Assembly (NCBI GenBank): GCA_037179335.1 | Contig: JAKZHN010000006.1 | Coordinates: 434,001 to 498,000 of the forward strand | Length of the DNA: 64,000 nt | Direction: 5' to 3' | Source: Cyclaneusma minus | Lineage: Eukaryota > Ascomycota > Leotiomycetes > Marthamycetales > Marthamycetaceae | Shown: positions 11,930 through 24,395 of the stretch, piece by piece | How positions within the stretch are numbered: the first letter of the stretch is position 1 | Layout of the letters: every line of letters starts with the position of its first letter | The notes under the pieces: generated by a model | The model's database searches: none | The model's input: only the letters and a program-made list of their open reading frames with translations | What the model was told of the DNA's origin: nothing | Translations under genes and position numbers: made by a program

Positions 11930-13701
11930 ATGAGACACATTTCGCCAGCCGAGAAGCTGTACCAGCAGTACTTTGCATTCTCAATACAGGCGGAGTTGGG
12001 TTCCCAGCTCTCGGACGCGGCTGGTGTTTTCCTGCCAGGATCAAAAGAGTTCGAAGAGAGCGATCTCAGATTCACGAAATTCGACCGACCAGTATGTTCC
12101 CAGTCCTGCGTCCTATTCAAAAGAGAGAGACTGATTAGAACCTCCAGACATACATCGCAGCTGTTCGTCCATTCACAGAGTCAGATGTGGCGATAACTGT
12201 GAAATATGCGCACACTCGTGGTATACCCTGCATGGCTCGTGGAGGCGCGCACGGAACGGCGAGCAGCATGAAAGCGTTCCAGAATGGTATTGTGATTGAC
12301 ATGCGGCATCTCAAGCAGCTTTCTTTCTGTAGGGAGAAAGACGTGGTCACTTTGGGAGGCGGCGTCCAGTCAGATGATCTGATTAAGTTCTTGCATGGAC
12401 ACAAAAGAGAAATCAGTAAGGAGCCTGCTTTGCCTTCGCGGACCGTCTTACTGCCACAGAGATATCATCAGACATTTTGGAATTTTGTGAATTCTCTTCC
12501 TTCTAAATATAGTTCCAGCAGAGATCTAACATCTTTTCTTTATAGCGGTGGGCTCGTGTCCAACCACGGGAGTCATTGGGCTCGCCTTAGGTGGTGGCGT
12601 TGGCCGGCTTCAGGGGAAATACGGCTACATGTTGGACAGTGTTATCTCGTACCGAGTCGTGCTAGCCGACGGTTCGATCGTATGTGCCTCAGAAACTGAG
12701 CACAAAGACCTGTTCTGGGCTCTCCGCGGAGCTGGTCATAACTTCGGCATCGTCGTCGAGGCGCAGCTCCGTGTTTACCCTCAGGAACATGATGGGATAC
12801 ACTACAACTGGGATTTCGAGTACACGGTTTCTCAGGGGAGAAAAGTGTTCGAGACCATGAACAGTCTTGCGGACATGGAACCTGATCTCGCGATCACGGT
12901 ACTCTGCATGCCAGCTGGAGCTTCCGGGACCAAGGCAAGTCATTCCGTCATAACATTTATCGGAAGTGTGGCTTACTGGGAATAGAACATCATACTTGTG
13001 AACGTCGTCTGGTCAGGAGCCAGAGAAGAAGCAGAACCATACGTAGCTTTATTTGCTGCTTTGTCCCCAATTGCCCCAACGACAGAAGTCGTGGCTGAAT
13101 GGCCTGAGCTTCCTTGGATTACCTACCAAAAAGCGCAAGCCTTGCTTCTCGGAAATACTGAAGCATGGAGAACAGACCCCAAAAGAATCCTTTCTTCAGT
13201 GAGCCTGAAAAATTGGGACGTCGAAGTCCTACAGGTAGTTTTCCAGTCCATCAAGGACAGTCGAGAACAGGGTCTCTTCATACCCGGCATCGTGCTTGAA
13301 GCCTTCCCTCAACAACGTCCCTCAGAGATCCCAGAGAACTCGACTGCCTTCCCGTGGAGGAATGGTAGCAACATCTATGTGTTAGTATAACCTGCTACCG
13401 CCATGCAATCCTTGATGCTAATCACTCGAATAGCTTGATGCAAGTAATGGTTTTCAAACCTGAACAAGAAGAGGCAGCTTGTGAGTGGCTCGATCACTGG
13501 ACGAGCAGAATGATTGAAGTCTCTGGATATGGACGTTTACACCAGTATGTGAACTATGGACGCAGCGCAAAGTTGAAAGTTACTGCAAGTCCCAGGGAGG
13601 CTCTATATGGCTACGATGATTGGAGATTGGAGAAGCTGCGTCGGCTGAAACATGAATACGACCCTCAGAACTGGTGGCGGTGGTACCAGCCATTGATTTA
13701 G
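11930..13701 (+). CDS. FAD-linked oxidoreductase, berberine-bridge-enzyme type
   Basis: Flavoprotein oxidase of the PCMH/BBE superfamily (FAD_binding_4 plus C-terminal BBE domain), likely a tailoring oxidase. Model: exons 11930-12091, 12148-12415, 12546-12934, 12986-13380 and 13434-13701; 493 residues, every junction in phase. Visible: N-terminal LGSQLSDAAGVFLPGSKEF, RPFTESDVAITV, RGGAHGTASS with His ~89 at the usual covalent-flavin position, VGSCPTTGVIGLALGGGVGR, ALRGAGHNFGIV, and the C-terminal signature QYVNYG...YGYDDW...YDPQNWW. No signal peptide with this start, so probably intracellular. Intron 3 uses a GC donor (AAG|GCAAGT). An upstream extra exon is possible because the frame is open back to 11879, but the chosen Met fits the family. 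Confidence 0.93.
12935..12985 (+). other. GC-AG intron
   Basis: 51-bp intron with AAG|GCAAGT donor and GGAATAG acceptor. It contains an in-frame stop; removal joins GASGTK to NIILVNVVWSG in the BBE-type protein. No GT donor nearby gives a usable frame. Confidence 0.8.
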
Positions 13702-14748
13702 GCTACTGGCTGTGGTGTGATAGTTTTTATGAGGCGATCGCATCCCAAGACGTATTGAGTTCAACATCACGTGGGTAAAATATGACGAGAATATAATAGG
13801 CGAATATCAGTACGAGTGATCCGTACTGTCCAGAGATAAGCTTCTGCAAGAAATTGATACCCGCGAGACCAATTCCTTATCCGAGTCAGTTTGGAGCTGT
13901 AACGGTACATGTGCATCTTGGTTTCGATACCAGTTTTCCAGGCATATGTGTCGGGGAAACATCACGTGCTTGTCACGTGACCTCCACTCATCTGTCGCCC
14001 CTGCGCAGCCCCGCGCGCATGTCGTAAACTTTTCCTGTGCATTCGAGGAAACCTTTTCCTTCTCGCACAACAACTTCCTACCAACGCCACCCCGACCTTG
14101 GCACTGCAACACCAAGGTTTGTATAGCCATTTTGTTTTAAAGTCTTCTCGGTGCCGAAGCCAAGATTTGTTTCTTCTCAATACAGTGAATTCTGCATTCA
14201 ACGCTTCCTTGCTGTTTTGCAAATGTTCTGCCATTTTGATTAACCCACAGCTTCAGCCAGTTGCGTCAAGCCATCAAGCAGCAACTGAGCACATCTTCAA
14301 TTTTTTGGACCAAAGTCTTCTGTCGCCAAGCAGCTGCGCAACCATTATAAACCATCAAATTTCCTTACGGTGTCACCCAGCAACCAGCTGCCAGGACTGG
14401 GAATTATCGCCAAGACGGACGTCTCACCAGTTGTCGATCAAGTGCGACCAAAGACAAACGATGATTCATCGATTTGAAACATAATACCGATTTCAAGCTC
14501 CGAGTCCCGAGTCTAGGCAACACCGTGACAGAGGAGACGGCTCGGAGAACTGGATTCCAAGGACGGAGTTAGGATTAACCCCTTTCTTTGTGACTTTGAC
14601 TGCCGGGGATTCCTGCAGCATATATATATCAGGATAAGAACGTCCATATTGTCAAGGTTCTTATTTTCATACCAAAAACTCTCATTTCCCCGAACGGCAG
14701 CACATTGGTCCGTCTTTTGTCTGTCAATCATCGGTATTTGCCATAATC
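13702..14748. other. Intergenic region upstream of the O-methyltransferase
   Basis: About 1 kb without a gene. It contains three CACGTG palindromes, one at about 13769 and two 14 bp apart at about 13964 and 13976 (the last as GTCACGTGAC), possible bHLH-type sites, plus the TATA box described separately. Confidence 0.5.
14619..14630 (+). promoter_or_regulatory. TATA box of the O-methyltransferase
   Basis: CATATATATATC about 120 bp upstream of the start codon at 14749. Confidence 0.45.
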
Positions 14749-16095
14749 ATGGACGCAGCGGACCCGGCCTCTCTGGTCCCTCTGATCGAAGCCATTAGAT
14801 CAAGCATAGATACACCCTCCAGCGATGCTACCGCAGATCATGCCAAACTTCTGGCACAGATCAACAACTTGCTACTAGCTGCCGAAGCACCAACCGAGAC
14901 TGTTTTCCGGATCATCCAGCTGGTTTGTCACTCCCACTCCACGAACCTTTCTGAATGCTCTGGAATCTGACCGCAAATTACAGCCTTGGCAGAATGCTTG
15001 TGTGATGATTGGTTGTGATCTCGGGATCTTTGAAACGCTATCAAAGGAGGCCGAGAAAGGAGTGAATGCAGCGTCTTTGGCTCAGAAAACCGGCGCTGAC
15101 GAAACCTTACTCGGTAAAGAAGAAATCCTGTGCAAGCCTTTCTGGGATATGAACCGCATGCTAATTGAATATGCGAATCAAGGTCGGGTGATGAGAATGC
15201 TCGTGGCCATGGGCTTGTGCACATATGAGTCCGAAGTGTACAAGGCAAATTCGAAGACAGCACTTATGGTCCATGGGTCTGCTTCTTACCAAACCATTCA
15301 AGTCGGCGCCAAATTACCACAGTATCTCAAGGAACGCAGTTACAAGAATCCTTCCGATCCCTCTGACTCGCCGTTCATATTTGCATTTGGCGAGCCGTTC
15401 TGGACTTGGTTGAGGAAGGAGGGCAGGCTCGCTAGATACGGGAAACTTATGGCCAGTGGCTTGGGCGGAAGAAGCTCTGTCATTTCAAATCACTATCCCG
15501 TCGAGGAAACACTCCTACAAGGTACCGACGGCGGCAGTGACGAAATCGCACTGGTAGATGTCGGTGGCAGCCGAGGTCATGACCTGGTAAAGATCCGCAA
15601 CAAGTATCCCAATCTGAGAGGGAAGCTGGTCTTGCAAGACTTACCGGACGTCATAGCTAGCTGTGATCCCAAGGAGTTGGAGGGTATCACAACAATGCCA
15701 CATGACTTTTTCACGCCTCAGCCCATCATAGGTATGTTCTCGGGTACGAAGTCAAGTGCTGAACTAACAAGGAACTAGGAGCCAGGGCGTATCACTTCAG
15801 AGGCGTTTTTCACGACTGGCCTGATATGCGCGTCCGAGAAATACTCCAGCAGACCATCCCGGCAATGAAGCCTGGCTACTCCATGATACTCATCAGCGAC
15901 CATGTCTTAGTCGACAACAATCCGGGATTGTTTGGTGCTTGCTTCGACTTTACGATGATGGGAATGGCCAGTGGTATGGAACGCAGCAAGAAACAGTGGC
16001 ACAATCTGTTGGAGTCTGTCAATCTAAGAATTGTCAAGATCACACAGGTAGTTGAAGGAGGAGAAGGTGTGATCGAGGCTGTTTTGCGAGACTAG
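14749..16095 (+). CDS. SAM-dependent O-methyltransferase (family 2)
   Basis: Transfers a methyl group from SAM to a phenolic hydroxyl, expected to act on the cluster's aromatic product. Model: exons 14749-14922, 14984-15113, 15183-15731 and 15779-16095, introns 61, 69 and 47 bp (all GT-AG), 389 residues. An N-terminal helical/winged-helix dimerisation part (LPWQNACVMIGCDLGIFETL...RMLVAMGL) precedes the Rossmann core with LVDVGGSRGHDL (~226-236). The catalytic-region motif YHFRGVFHDWPD has His ~296, followed by MILISDHVLVD. Length and motifs are normal for fungal PF00891 enzymes. The second intron is a multiple of three and stop-free, so it could be misread as coding. Last recognisable gene of the cluster before the AT-rich block. 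Confidence 0.93.
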
Positions 16096-16614
16096 GTCAA
16101 GCGTCATGTAAAATTGCTTCAATGCATGGGCCTTTAAGATCTAGACTGTTCACTTGTACTGAGAAGATGGAGTCATTTGCCAACTTTAGTAACTATGGAG
16201 ATCCGACGGGCGAAAATAGGGGAAACCAGAGAAGAAGAAACAGGGGATGGATCACGGGCCTTCGGAATAAAGTTCTTTTGGCAGAATGACTTAGGTTATT
16301 GGAGAGACCTTTGGTAGCTAGAGGTAGTTTCAACAACATATGCCGTGCATAGCAGGCGAAATTCCTCCTTAGTTGACTATTTCGGCCTTTCTCATACGCT
16401 CATCTGATACCTCGATCTTCCTCTTCTTCTGGACAAGATCAAAGTCTCATGTCGCTGAAGGTAGACTGACATTCGTCCAAGTTCAATAAATTGAGGAATA
16501 CTCTGAGTTCATCTCAGAGCACCGAAGGTCACTCAGTTCACGCCGATAATCTCATGGCAGACATGTCAACAGCGAAGTCTTTGCCATTCCCTTGCTCTCT
16601 TTGTCGTCACTATA
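16096..16614. other. 3' flank of the cluster, no gene seen
   Basis: Normal base composition but no recognisable frame. The right part adjoins a decayed recombinase-like fragment. Confidence 0.5.
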
Positions 16615-16860
16615 TCAAGATATGCTGGCCGAATCTCTGAACTTTGAAGTCCCACTATAGTGGAGATTCAGTATGGAGATTGCTGTGTCACAATACTCTA
16701 CCAGCGACGTGGGAGTGGCTGGGTAAGCTTCAACGCCCTTTGTTACACAAAAGCGTTCCCAAAAGCGCTGGTAGCTCTGATACCCCTTGAAGGTGTTAAC
16801 GGCCAAGCCATGAAAAAGAACGTAGCAAGCGCAAAAGCTTGAAGAAACAACGTTTTCCCA
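16615..16860 (-). pseudogene. Tyrosine-recombinase-like N-terminal fragment
   Basis: Open on the minus strand from the AT-rich boundary (16860) to a stop at 16615. The sequence runs CYVLFHGLAVNTFKGYQSY, then RFWERFCVTKGVEAYPATP and TSLVEYC. This is the pattern of the SAM-like core-binding domain of tyrosine recombinases (thr-x-x-x-tyr, a trp/phe-rich helix, then a PATP-type turn). No catalytic R-H-R-Y domain follows, and the 5' side is lost in AT-rich DNA. It may be a relic of a Crypton-type or other fungal YR element. This is pattern recognition only. Confidence 0.4.
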
Positions 16861-19800
16861 TTATTCTGGTAATTATTAATAATTGTATAGATTTGCTAAT
16901 AAAGGCACCAATTAGCAATAGCTATATAATCAAATTTTAATAAAGCATTCGCCAGGCCGTCAAAAAAGCCAGCTAAATAAATGGATTTTAATTTAATATT
17001 TAGGAAGCTTATTAAAATTAGCAATTAACGTAGTATTAAATACTAATTGGCATTTTTTTTAAAATATGCTTTAATAAACCGCATTGCGTTATAAAATTAT
17101 CCGTATAAATAATAATAATGGTTTTTTGCCAATTAGCGCTTCAGATTTAAAATGCTATTAAAATTGCTTAGATTTTAAAAGTATTAATATTTAAATTATT
17201 TTAAATTACAAAAGCAATAATAAATTACAAAAGTGCATAGGATTGGGAAAAGATTATTGCGTAGTTTTTTTAGCGGTTTTTTTTTAAAAAAAAAAGGCGC
17301 CAAGGCCGGCGCTAAAAGCATTATTAAAAAAAATTATACGCAATTTTTATTATTAAAAAACTTGGTGCTATTAAATTTAAAAAATAGTTTTAGCCATTAG
17401 GATAAATTATTTTTAACGTTTTTTTAAAATATAATAGCAAATATTAATTAAATTTTCATTTGGAAAAAATGCAATAAAGGTACAAAATTTCCAATAATAA
17501 AAATAGCTAATATTAAAAGCGAGAGCGCAAAAAAAAAAGATTTTTAGCTAGAATTTTTATATTATATTATATAATAGACTTTTTGGCTATAATAGCAAAA
17601 TTATTTTCAGCATTTAATATTGCTTTAGCAAAGGAATTAAGAATATTATAATTATAATATTAATTATTAGTTTTAAAATCTTGATTATAGTCTTTTTATT
17701 ATTGTTTTTAATATTTTATTAAATTCCTAATATTGTATAAAATATAATATAGCCTTTTTTTCATTAAAAAAATACCAGGACATTATTATTTAGATAATAA
17801 AAAGCGGCAAAGCCGGAAAGCTATAATTTAAAAATTTATTTTCAAGCTTTTATAAATAAATTAAAAATAAATAAAGCGGTGGCGAAATTAAAGGGAAAAA
17901 TTATTTTAATATATCTATATTTTTTTTAATATAAAGCTAAAAAGCTATTAATAAAAAAAGGCTATAAAAATTATGCAAAAATCATTTTTTATATTTTATT
18001 TAACTAATATATAGCCGTATTTTGCCTTAATTATTATTTTGAAAATTTGTTAAAAAATGGTATAAAAAATGAATTAATTGTTTTATAATATAATAATTAA
18101 TTAAAGAGTTTTTGAAAAAAAAAGTAAATTGATTTTTAACCGTTTGCACTTTAAAATTCCTTAAGTGCTAAGCTTAATAAGGAAAATATAAAAAGAAATT
18201 GGTCCGGTAATATTTTCTTAATTTAATTAAAAGCCAAATTAGTTTGGACCTTTTTATTAAAAATCTTAAAAGCTATTATAGCTAAATAAAGGTTTTTTGC
18301 AAAATTATATTATTTTGGGCTATTATATTTGAAAAAGAAAAAAAAACATTTCCGGGATATAAATATAATAAACAATATTAGGCTGGGGAATAAAAAAAAG
18401 AAAATTTAAATGGCTAAATTGAAAAAAATATTTTAAATTTTGAATTTGTATTAAGCTGCAATAGCATAGATATATAAATATGGTTTTCCGAAAATAAAAA
18501 TAAAATTGCCGAAAATATAACCTTAGGCGTATTAATTGGCGGTGGTAATATATAATTGATTAGCGGTAATTATTTAATAATATTAGCTAGCGATAATAAA
18601 GAAAACTTGGCTAATAGCAATTATTTGATAATATTGGCTGGCGGCAATATATAAATATTAGCTAATAATGAAATTATAAAATTATTTGCTAGCGGAAATA
18701 ACGGAAAAAAAGCGTATAAAAGCTTTATACCGATAACGTATTAATGAATATTATTGGCAATGCTGGTATATTAATAGCCTTATATTTTAGGCTTTTTATT
18801 TTTAAGCTTATATTTAATCGCTAAATATTTTTTATTGCAAATAAAGTATTTATATTTGCATTTATAGTAATTATAATTGCAATTGCTATTATTATATTTA
18901 TAGCAAATAAATAAATTAGCGTTTTAATTTTTATTATTAAGCTTAAAGCTAGAAAAATGCTTTATTTTAATATATTTCGTATAGCTATAAAAAATTCCAA
19001 TAAAGTTTTAAATTAATTTTTAAATTTTAAATTTATTTAATCCGGTAACCAAGGCCCGTTTATAGGCTTTAATAGTTTTTTTTGAATTTAACGTCCGATT
19101 CATTTATCTAATAGATTTGCAAATTAAGCGCAAGTTTTAAATTAAATTATTTACATTAAAAAACCTAATTACAAATAAAAAACCAGCGTCCGTTTACCGG
19201 GACCCCGCTAAAAACATATCTTAATTAATTAAAAATATTTAATATAATTTATATTATTCTTGAAAAGGCAAAAGGCTTTTTTAAAGCTTTTGCGCTTTTT
19301 AAATAAATTTGAGCCAATTTATATTTTATTATTAAAGCTATAAAGGCTATAATAGCGCAATATTATATAAAACTAATAATATTTTTAATTTTATACTTTT
19401 TTAAAATTTATATTGTTTTGGGCTTTTTTTTATTATATTTTATTTTCTATTTTAAAATACCCTTCCACTATATAATTTCTTCTTATTTTTTTTTATTTTT
19501 TTTAAAGCATTTTAATTTAATAGCAGCTATTTAGCCTTAATTGCTAATTGCTTTTGGTATTCTATATTATTATTTATAGCCTTTAAAATCAAATTGGCAA
19601 AAATAAATTATTTTAGTATTTTTTTAAAACGAATCCATTGAATAATGGCTTTTAAGCTTTTTTTAATAAAAACTATATTTTAATAATTAGTAAAATAAAG
19701 CTTTTGGTATAAAAGGCTTAAATTATAATAATTATATCGGATTAAAATATACTTGGCTATTTAATAAAAATTTTTATATAGGCATTTAAATATATAATTT

Positions 19801-19901
19801 AAAATTTTGCGCTTTGCTCAAAAGAATTTAAATTTAAAATTTTCTATTTTAAACTATATTGCTAAAAAATACTAAAGGCTAGGAAAATTATTAAAAAAAC
19901 T
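16861..19901. other. Unassigned AT-rich DNA left of the nested elements
   Basis: 3 kb of heavily mutated sequence; apart from the 51-bp repeats at about 18.5 kb no family is recognised. Probably older transposon remains. Confidence 0.5.
18520..18705 (+). repeat. Degenerate 51-bp tandem repeat
   Basis: At least three copies of a 51-bp (17-codon) unit; compare TATTTAATAATATTAGC at 18571 with TATTTGATAATATTGGC at 18622 and a third copy near 18680. The period suggests a former repetitive coding region. Confidence 0.5.
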
Positions 19902-20116
19902 TGTATAAATCCCTGCCTAAGGCCACGGGCGCGTATCACGTGCTTAGCATACGCCTTATACCCCGGGCGCAAGCCCTATATTTAAAGCGCTAGTATAATT
20001 TAGCGCCAGCTATAAGGATTACCCCTATAGCGTTTTGGCGGCTTTTTAGCTACTTTTGTTTTATAGCTAATATAATTTATTTACTACTTTTGCGCGCGCA
20101 TTATTTTAATTTTATA
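19902..20116 (+). repeat. LTR of element A, 5' copy
   Basis: Begins TGTATAAATCCCTGC and ends TAATTTTATA; GC-richer than its surroundings. Aligns over its length with 43431-43648 in the same orientation, with differences mostly of C/T or G/A type. Confidence 0.82.
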
Positions 20117-20737
20117 AAAATACATATTAATTAATAATTCTTTTTTAGAAAATTATAAAATAGCTATATTTTTAAAAAGAAAAAAAGACTTTTAAAGCCT
20201 GCTTTACCCAATGAAAACGGGATTTATACAGCGCTTTTAATTATGCTAAAATTTTTATTTTAATTCTGCCTTGCCCAATAAAAATAGGATTTACGCAATT
20301 AATTTAAAAATTAAAAACTGGCTAATTATTGCTTTATTTAATAAAAATAAAATTTATGCAATTTAAAATTAGAAATTTGTATTTATTATATAACTATTTT
20401 AATTATTTCGCTTTTTAAATTGCGCAATTTTCCGCAATTTTTTCCGCAGCTTTATTATTAGCTATATTATTTCTTTTGCAGCTATTTTTAGCTACGCAAT
20501 TTTTTTGTTTTTATTTTGCAGTTTTAAAATACTCAAATTTAGTTTTTATAAATTTAAATTAAAATTCCAAATTTGCATTTTATAAATTTACGCTTTTTAA
20601 ATTTGCAATCCTATAAGATACTTTATAATTTTAAATAATTCCAAATTTATTCTATTAATAGCCTTTAAAATTCTTTTTTTCCCGCCTTTTATTATTCTAA
20701 ATAACCGGTTTTTATTATTATATTCTTTTTATAATTT

Positions 20738-20880
20738 CAATTTTTATAGCTTTAAAAAGCCCAATTTTTACACCTTTAAAAAGCCTAATTTTTGCAGTTT
20801 TCAAAAATGCAATTTTTGCAATTTTAAAAAACGCAGCTTTTGCAGCTTTAAAAACTGCAATATTTATAGCTTTAAATTCC
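20738..20880 (+). repeat. 24-bp tandem repeat inside element A
   Basis: About six copies of a 24-bp unit of the type CAATTTTTGCAGCTTTAAAA, about 0.6 kb after the 5' LTR. In frame it would encode an 8-residue repeat of the type NFCSFKKP. Confidence 0.55.
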
Positions 20881-23800
20881 ATTATTTAAAGCTTTATTTT
20901 TGCGCTAATTTCCCGCAAAATATTAAAAATATTATTTACCTATATTAAATTAGCTAAATTTCCTAGCTATAGCCAATATTAATTTCTAATAAATATTTAT
21001 AAAGCATTTAAAATTCTAATAATTTTTTTAAAAATTTAAATTTAAAAATTTAGCTATAATTAAAAACCTTACCATTTGAAAGGTTCTTTTTTAATTTGGA
21101 TTTGGAAAATCCTAAAACCTATATAAAGCAAAATATTAAAAGGTTTTTTATTTCCAAAATTGGTTTTTTTAAAAAAGCTGAATAATAAAATAATACATTA
21201 TAGCTTGAATTTAAAAATGCTTTTAAAAAGTTTAATTAGATTTATTTGCCAAGGCAAATAAAAAGGTTTAACGTTTTTCAAAAAACTGGTTATATATTTA
21301 TAATATTTAAATAAATAAGGAAAAATTAATTTTTGTATTTTATAAATTTTTTATAAAGCTAAAAATGGCTAAATAATTTATAAAAATAATTAAGAAATAA
21401 ATAAAATTTAAAAACGGCTTTCACTTTTAAATGGCAAATTGCAAATTAAAACAAAAAAAATAAAAATATGCAAGGATTATACAATATTATAGATTTTATT
21501 GAATTTAATATTAATAAATTAGATTTTAAAATTAAATATGTTTATTTTAAATTTTGTAATATAGTTTAGTGCGATTTTAAGAATATAGTATAATTAGAAT
21601 TATAATATAATACGCTTTCTTAATATAATATAATATAAGTTAATTTATAATATAATATATTATAGCTTTTTGCCCAATTTGGTATTTACGCTATGTCTTT
21701 TAGCTATATTGATTTAATAAAGCAATTAAATTAAATATTTTTACCAAATATAATTAATAGGTATTATATTTTTATAAATATTATTATTTTTAAACAGGTA
21801 TTTAAATTGGCCAAAACTTATATTTATAATAAAAATTTAAAATATATTGAAATTATATAAAATGTATTTAAAATTAAATGTTCTATTTTTATAAATTGTA
21901 TTGCTAAATTTGGCATTGTTCTATTTAAATTTTATTATATTTATTTAAATATACTAGAAAATAAAACATTTAATTATTATTTAAAGGAGATATTTAATAA
22001 AAAATTGGATTTTAAAATTAGAATTACTATAATGAGGGAATATTTTAAAACCTTTTACCGCTATTAAAAATATTGGAATTTATAAAGAAATATAGATTTT
22101 TTTAAAAAAATGGTTTGAAAAGATATTGAAAAATTCAAAATTAAGTATTTGGAGATTTTAATTAATACTTTATATCAAATTTAGCAAGCTTTTAAAATTA
22201 TTTATTAAAAAAAAGATTTTAAGGATTAATTGGTAAATGCTTGCAAAAATACAGAAAAATGCAAATATGCTTTAATAAAAAAAGCTAAAATATTTAAGGA
22301 TTTTTATACGGATTTTTGGTTTTTAATTCGTACTTAAGAAAAGATTACTTTTTTAGCCTTTTGTTTAAATTGGATTTATAATAAAAATCCGGACAGTTAA
22401 AATTTAAAACATTCCAATTAAGGCAATTTTAAAAGCTTTAGCTGAAGCAATTTTAAAAAATTCTAAATTTAATTGAAATATTAGAAATTAATTAAATAGC
22501 TTTAGCAAATTTAGATATTTAATTAAATATTGCTGAACTTGTAAAAAGCTTGACTATTGGTTCAAAAATTATAATTTACTAGTTTTTATTTTTTTTAAAA
22601 AAAGGAAAAATTATAAAAAAAAGCAAGATTTATATTTAAAATGCCCTTTATGTTTTCTTGGCTAAATATAAAAAAAACTCCAATTTGAATATTAAAATGG
22701 AATTAATAATAGTTTAATAAAATGGAATAAATAATTTAAAATCTTGATTGGAAAAATAATTTTAAAAATAATTAAAAAAGCTAAGAAAAGATTATAAATT
22801 TTATAAGCTTTATAATATTTTGGGGCCCGATTAACAAATTAAAAATAGCCTTTTTGTTTATTAAATAATTAATTAAATATGCAATTATTAAGTATAATTG
22901 TTATAAAATAATTTTAAATAAATAGATAATTATTTACTATTTTATATATGCATTTTAAAGCTAAAATTAAAATTAAGGTTTTTGTAAATTAATTTTAAAT
23001 AAGCAAATAATTATTTAGTATTTTATGGAGTTTATTTGGAGCCAATTTTCTTTTAAACCGATATTTTTTAAAACTTTTTTAAAAAACATAATTAATATTG
23101 GAGCATTATATACTTTTATAGCTGGTTATATTTAATTTTAAGCTTTAAAAAAGCTGGTTTTTAATATTTATTTAAATATTAGCAAAATTGGCTAAGCTTA
23201 TATTGTATTTAAAATTAAAAAATCTGGCATTATAGGAGCTATTTTCTTTAAATTGCTATTTGGAATAATTATATTTTATATTTGCAAGGCTAATGTTTTT
23301 TTAATATATTTAAAAAATATAAATAGCCTTTAAATTAAATTTCATAATTTGAAAAATATTATAATTTAAAAAATTAAATAATAGTCTATTTCCAGAAATT
23401 TTAGCCATTTTTAATATTATTTAAAAATTAAATTAAATGGAAATAAAATAAATATTATTTGGTATTATTTAAATAAGCCTAAATTTTATTAGCCATATAA
23501 AAAGATTAGCTATCCAATGATTAAAAAGCTTGCTAAGCTTTTGCAAAAAGCTAAATATTAATTTAATTTTAAAATACTTAAAAAATTAATTCAGTACTGG
23601 AATTAATACCAATTAAATAGCAAATTCCTAGAACGGTTTAAATTTAAAATTAAAATAAATTTAAAACTTAAAAATTTAATTACTTTTAATATAATTTAAA
23701 TTAAAAAATGCAAAACCCTTTATATTATTAATAATGGCATTTTTTATAATATTGCCAAATTTTTTATATTTATAAAATTAAAGGATATTTGGAAAGCAAT

Positions 23801-24390
23801 TATAGTAATATGGATTAATATATATTAAGGTTTATTGAATATTATTTATTATAATGCTGGAAATAAAGCCGCTTTTAAAAAGTTTAATATAATAAAATCC
23901 TAATTAAAGCCTATTATAGCATTGGCAAAATGGAAAAAAAAAAATTAATTTTGGAAAAAGCTTATATTATTATAAAGGCTGAATTTAAAAAGAATACATT
24001 TGAATTTATTTTTTAAGCAGCTATTAAAGCTTTAAATAATATTGCCGGCCTTAATAAACTAATGCCTATTTTTTTAATATATAAAGCTTATTTAAAAATT
24101 ATTTAAAATTTCCCATTATTGTTTTTTATGATTAAAAAAGCCTAAGCCATTTATAAAGCCATTAAAGAAATCCAGAAAATTTATATTAAAAAATAATTTA
24201 AACAGCCTCATCTATTAAAAATAAATTTAATATATTAATTATATTGGATTTACCTTTGAATTTTAAAATCTTGGTGTATAAAAAAAGGGGTGGCTAAATT
24301 GGCCTATTTAAGCTTTTAAAAAAATGCCTATAATTATATTTTGGAAATATTTAAAAATTTAAAAAAATTTAAATCGATATTAATTAGGCC

Positions 24391-24395
24391 CTATT
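24391..24395. repeat. Target-site duplication of element B, left copy
   Basis: CTATT directly before the 5' LTR of B; the same five bases follow the 3' LTR at 41188-41192. Confidence 0.8.

Larger units (their letters stand above)
19902..24395 (+). mobile_element. Element A (Ty1/Copia-type LTR retrotransposon), 5' portion
   Basis: 5' LTR, decayed gag region, then the end of the integrase region near 24280-24390 (a VYxKxGGxxGLFKLL-like stretch, the conserved WTGPYKLL region of fungal Copia integrases). It is interrupted at 24396 by element B and resumes at 41193. With B removed the element is about 6.95 kb, a normal Copia size. Integrase lies before reverse transcriptase, which is the Copia order. 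Heavily RIP-mutated, no coding capacity. Confidence 0.8.

Noticed and set aside
1..16095. Assignment to the cercosporin or citrinin pathways
   Set aside because: Cercosporin has similar FAD and O-methyltransferase genes but its PKS lacks a C-methyltransferase domain; the citrinin accessory genes are not seen. Product left open.
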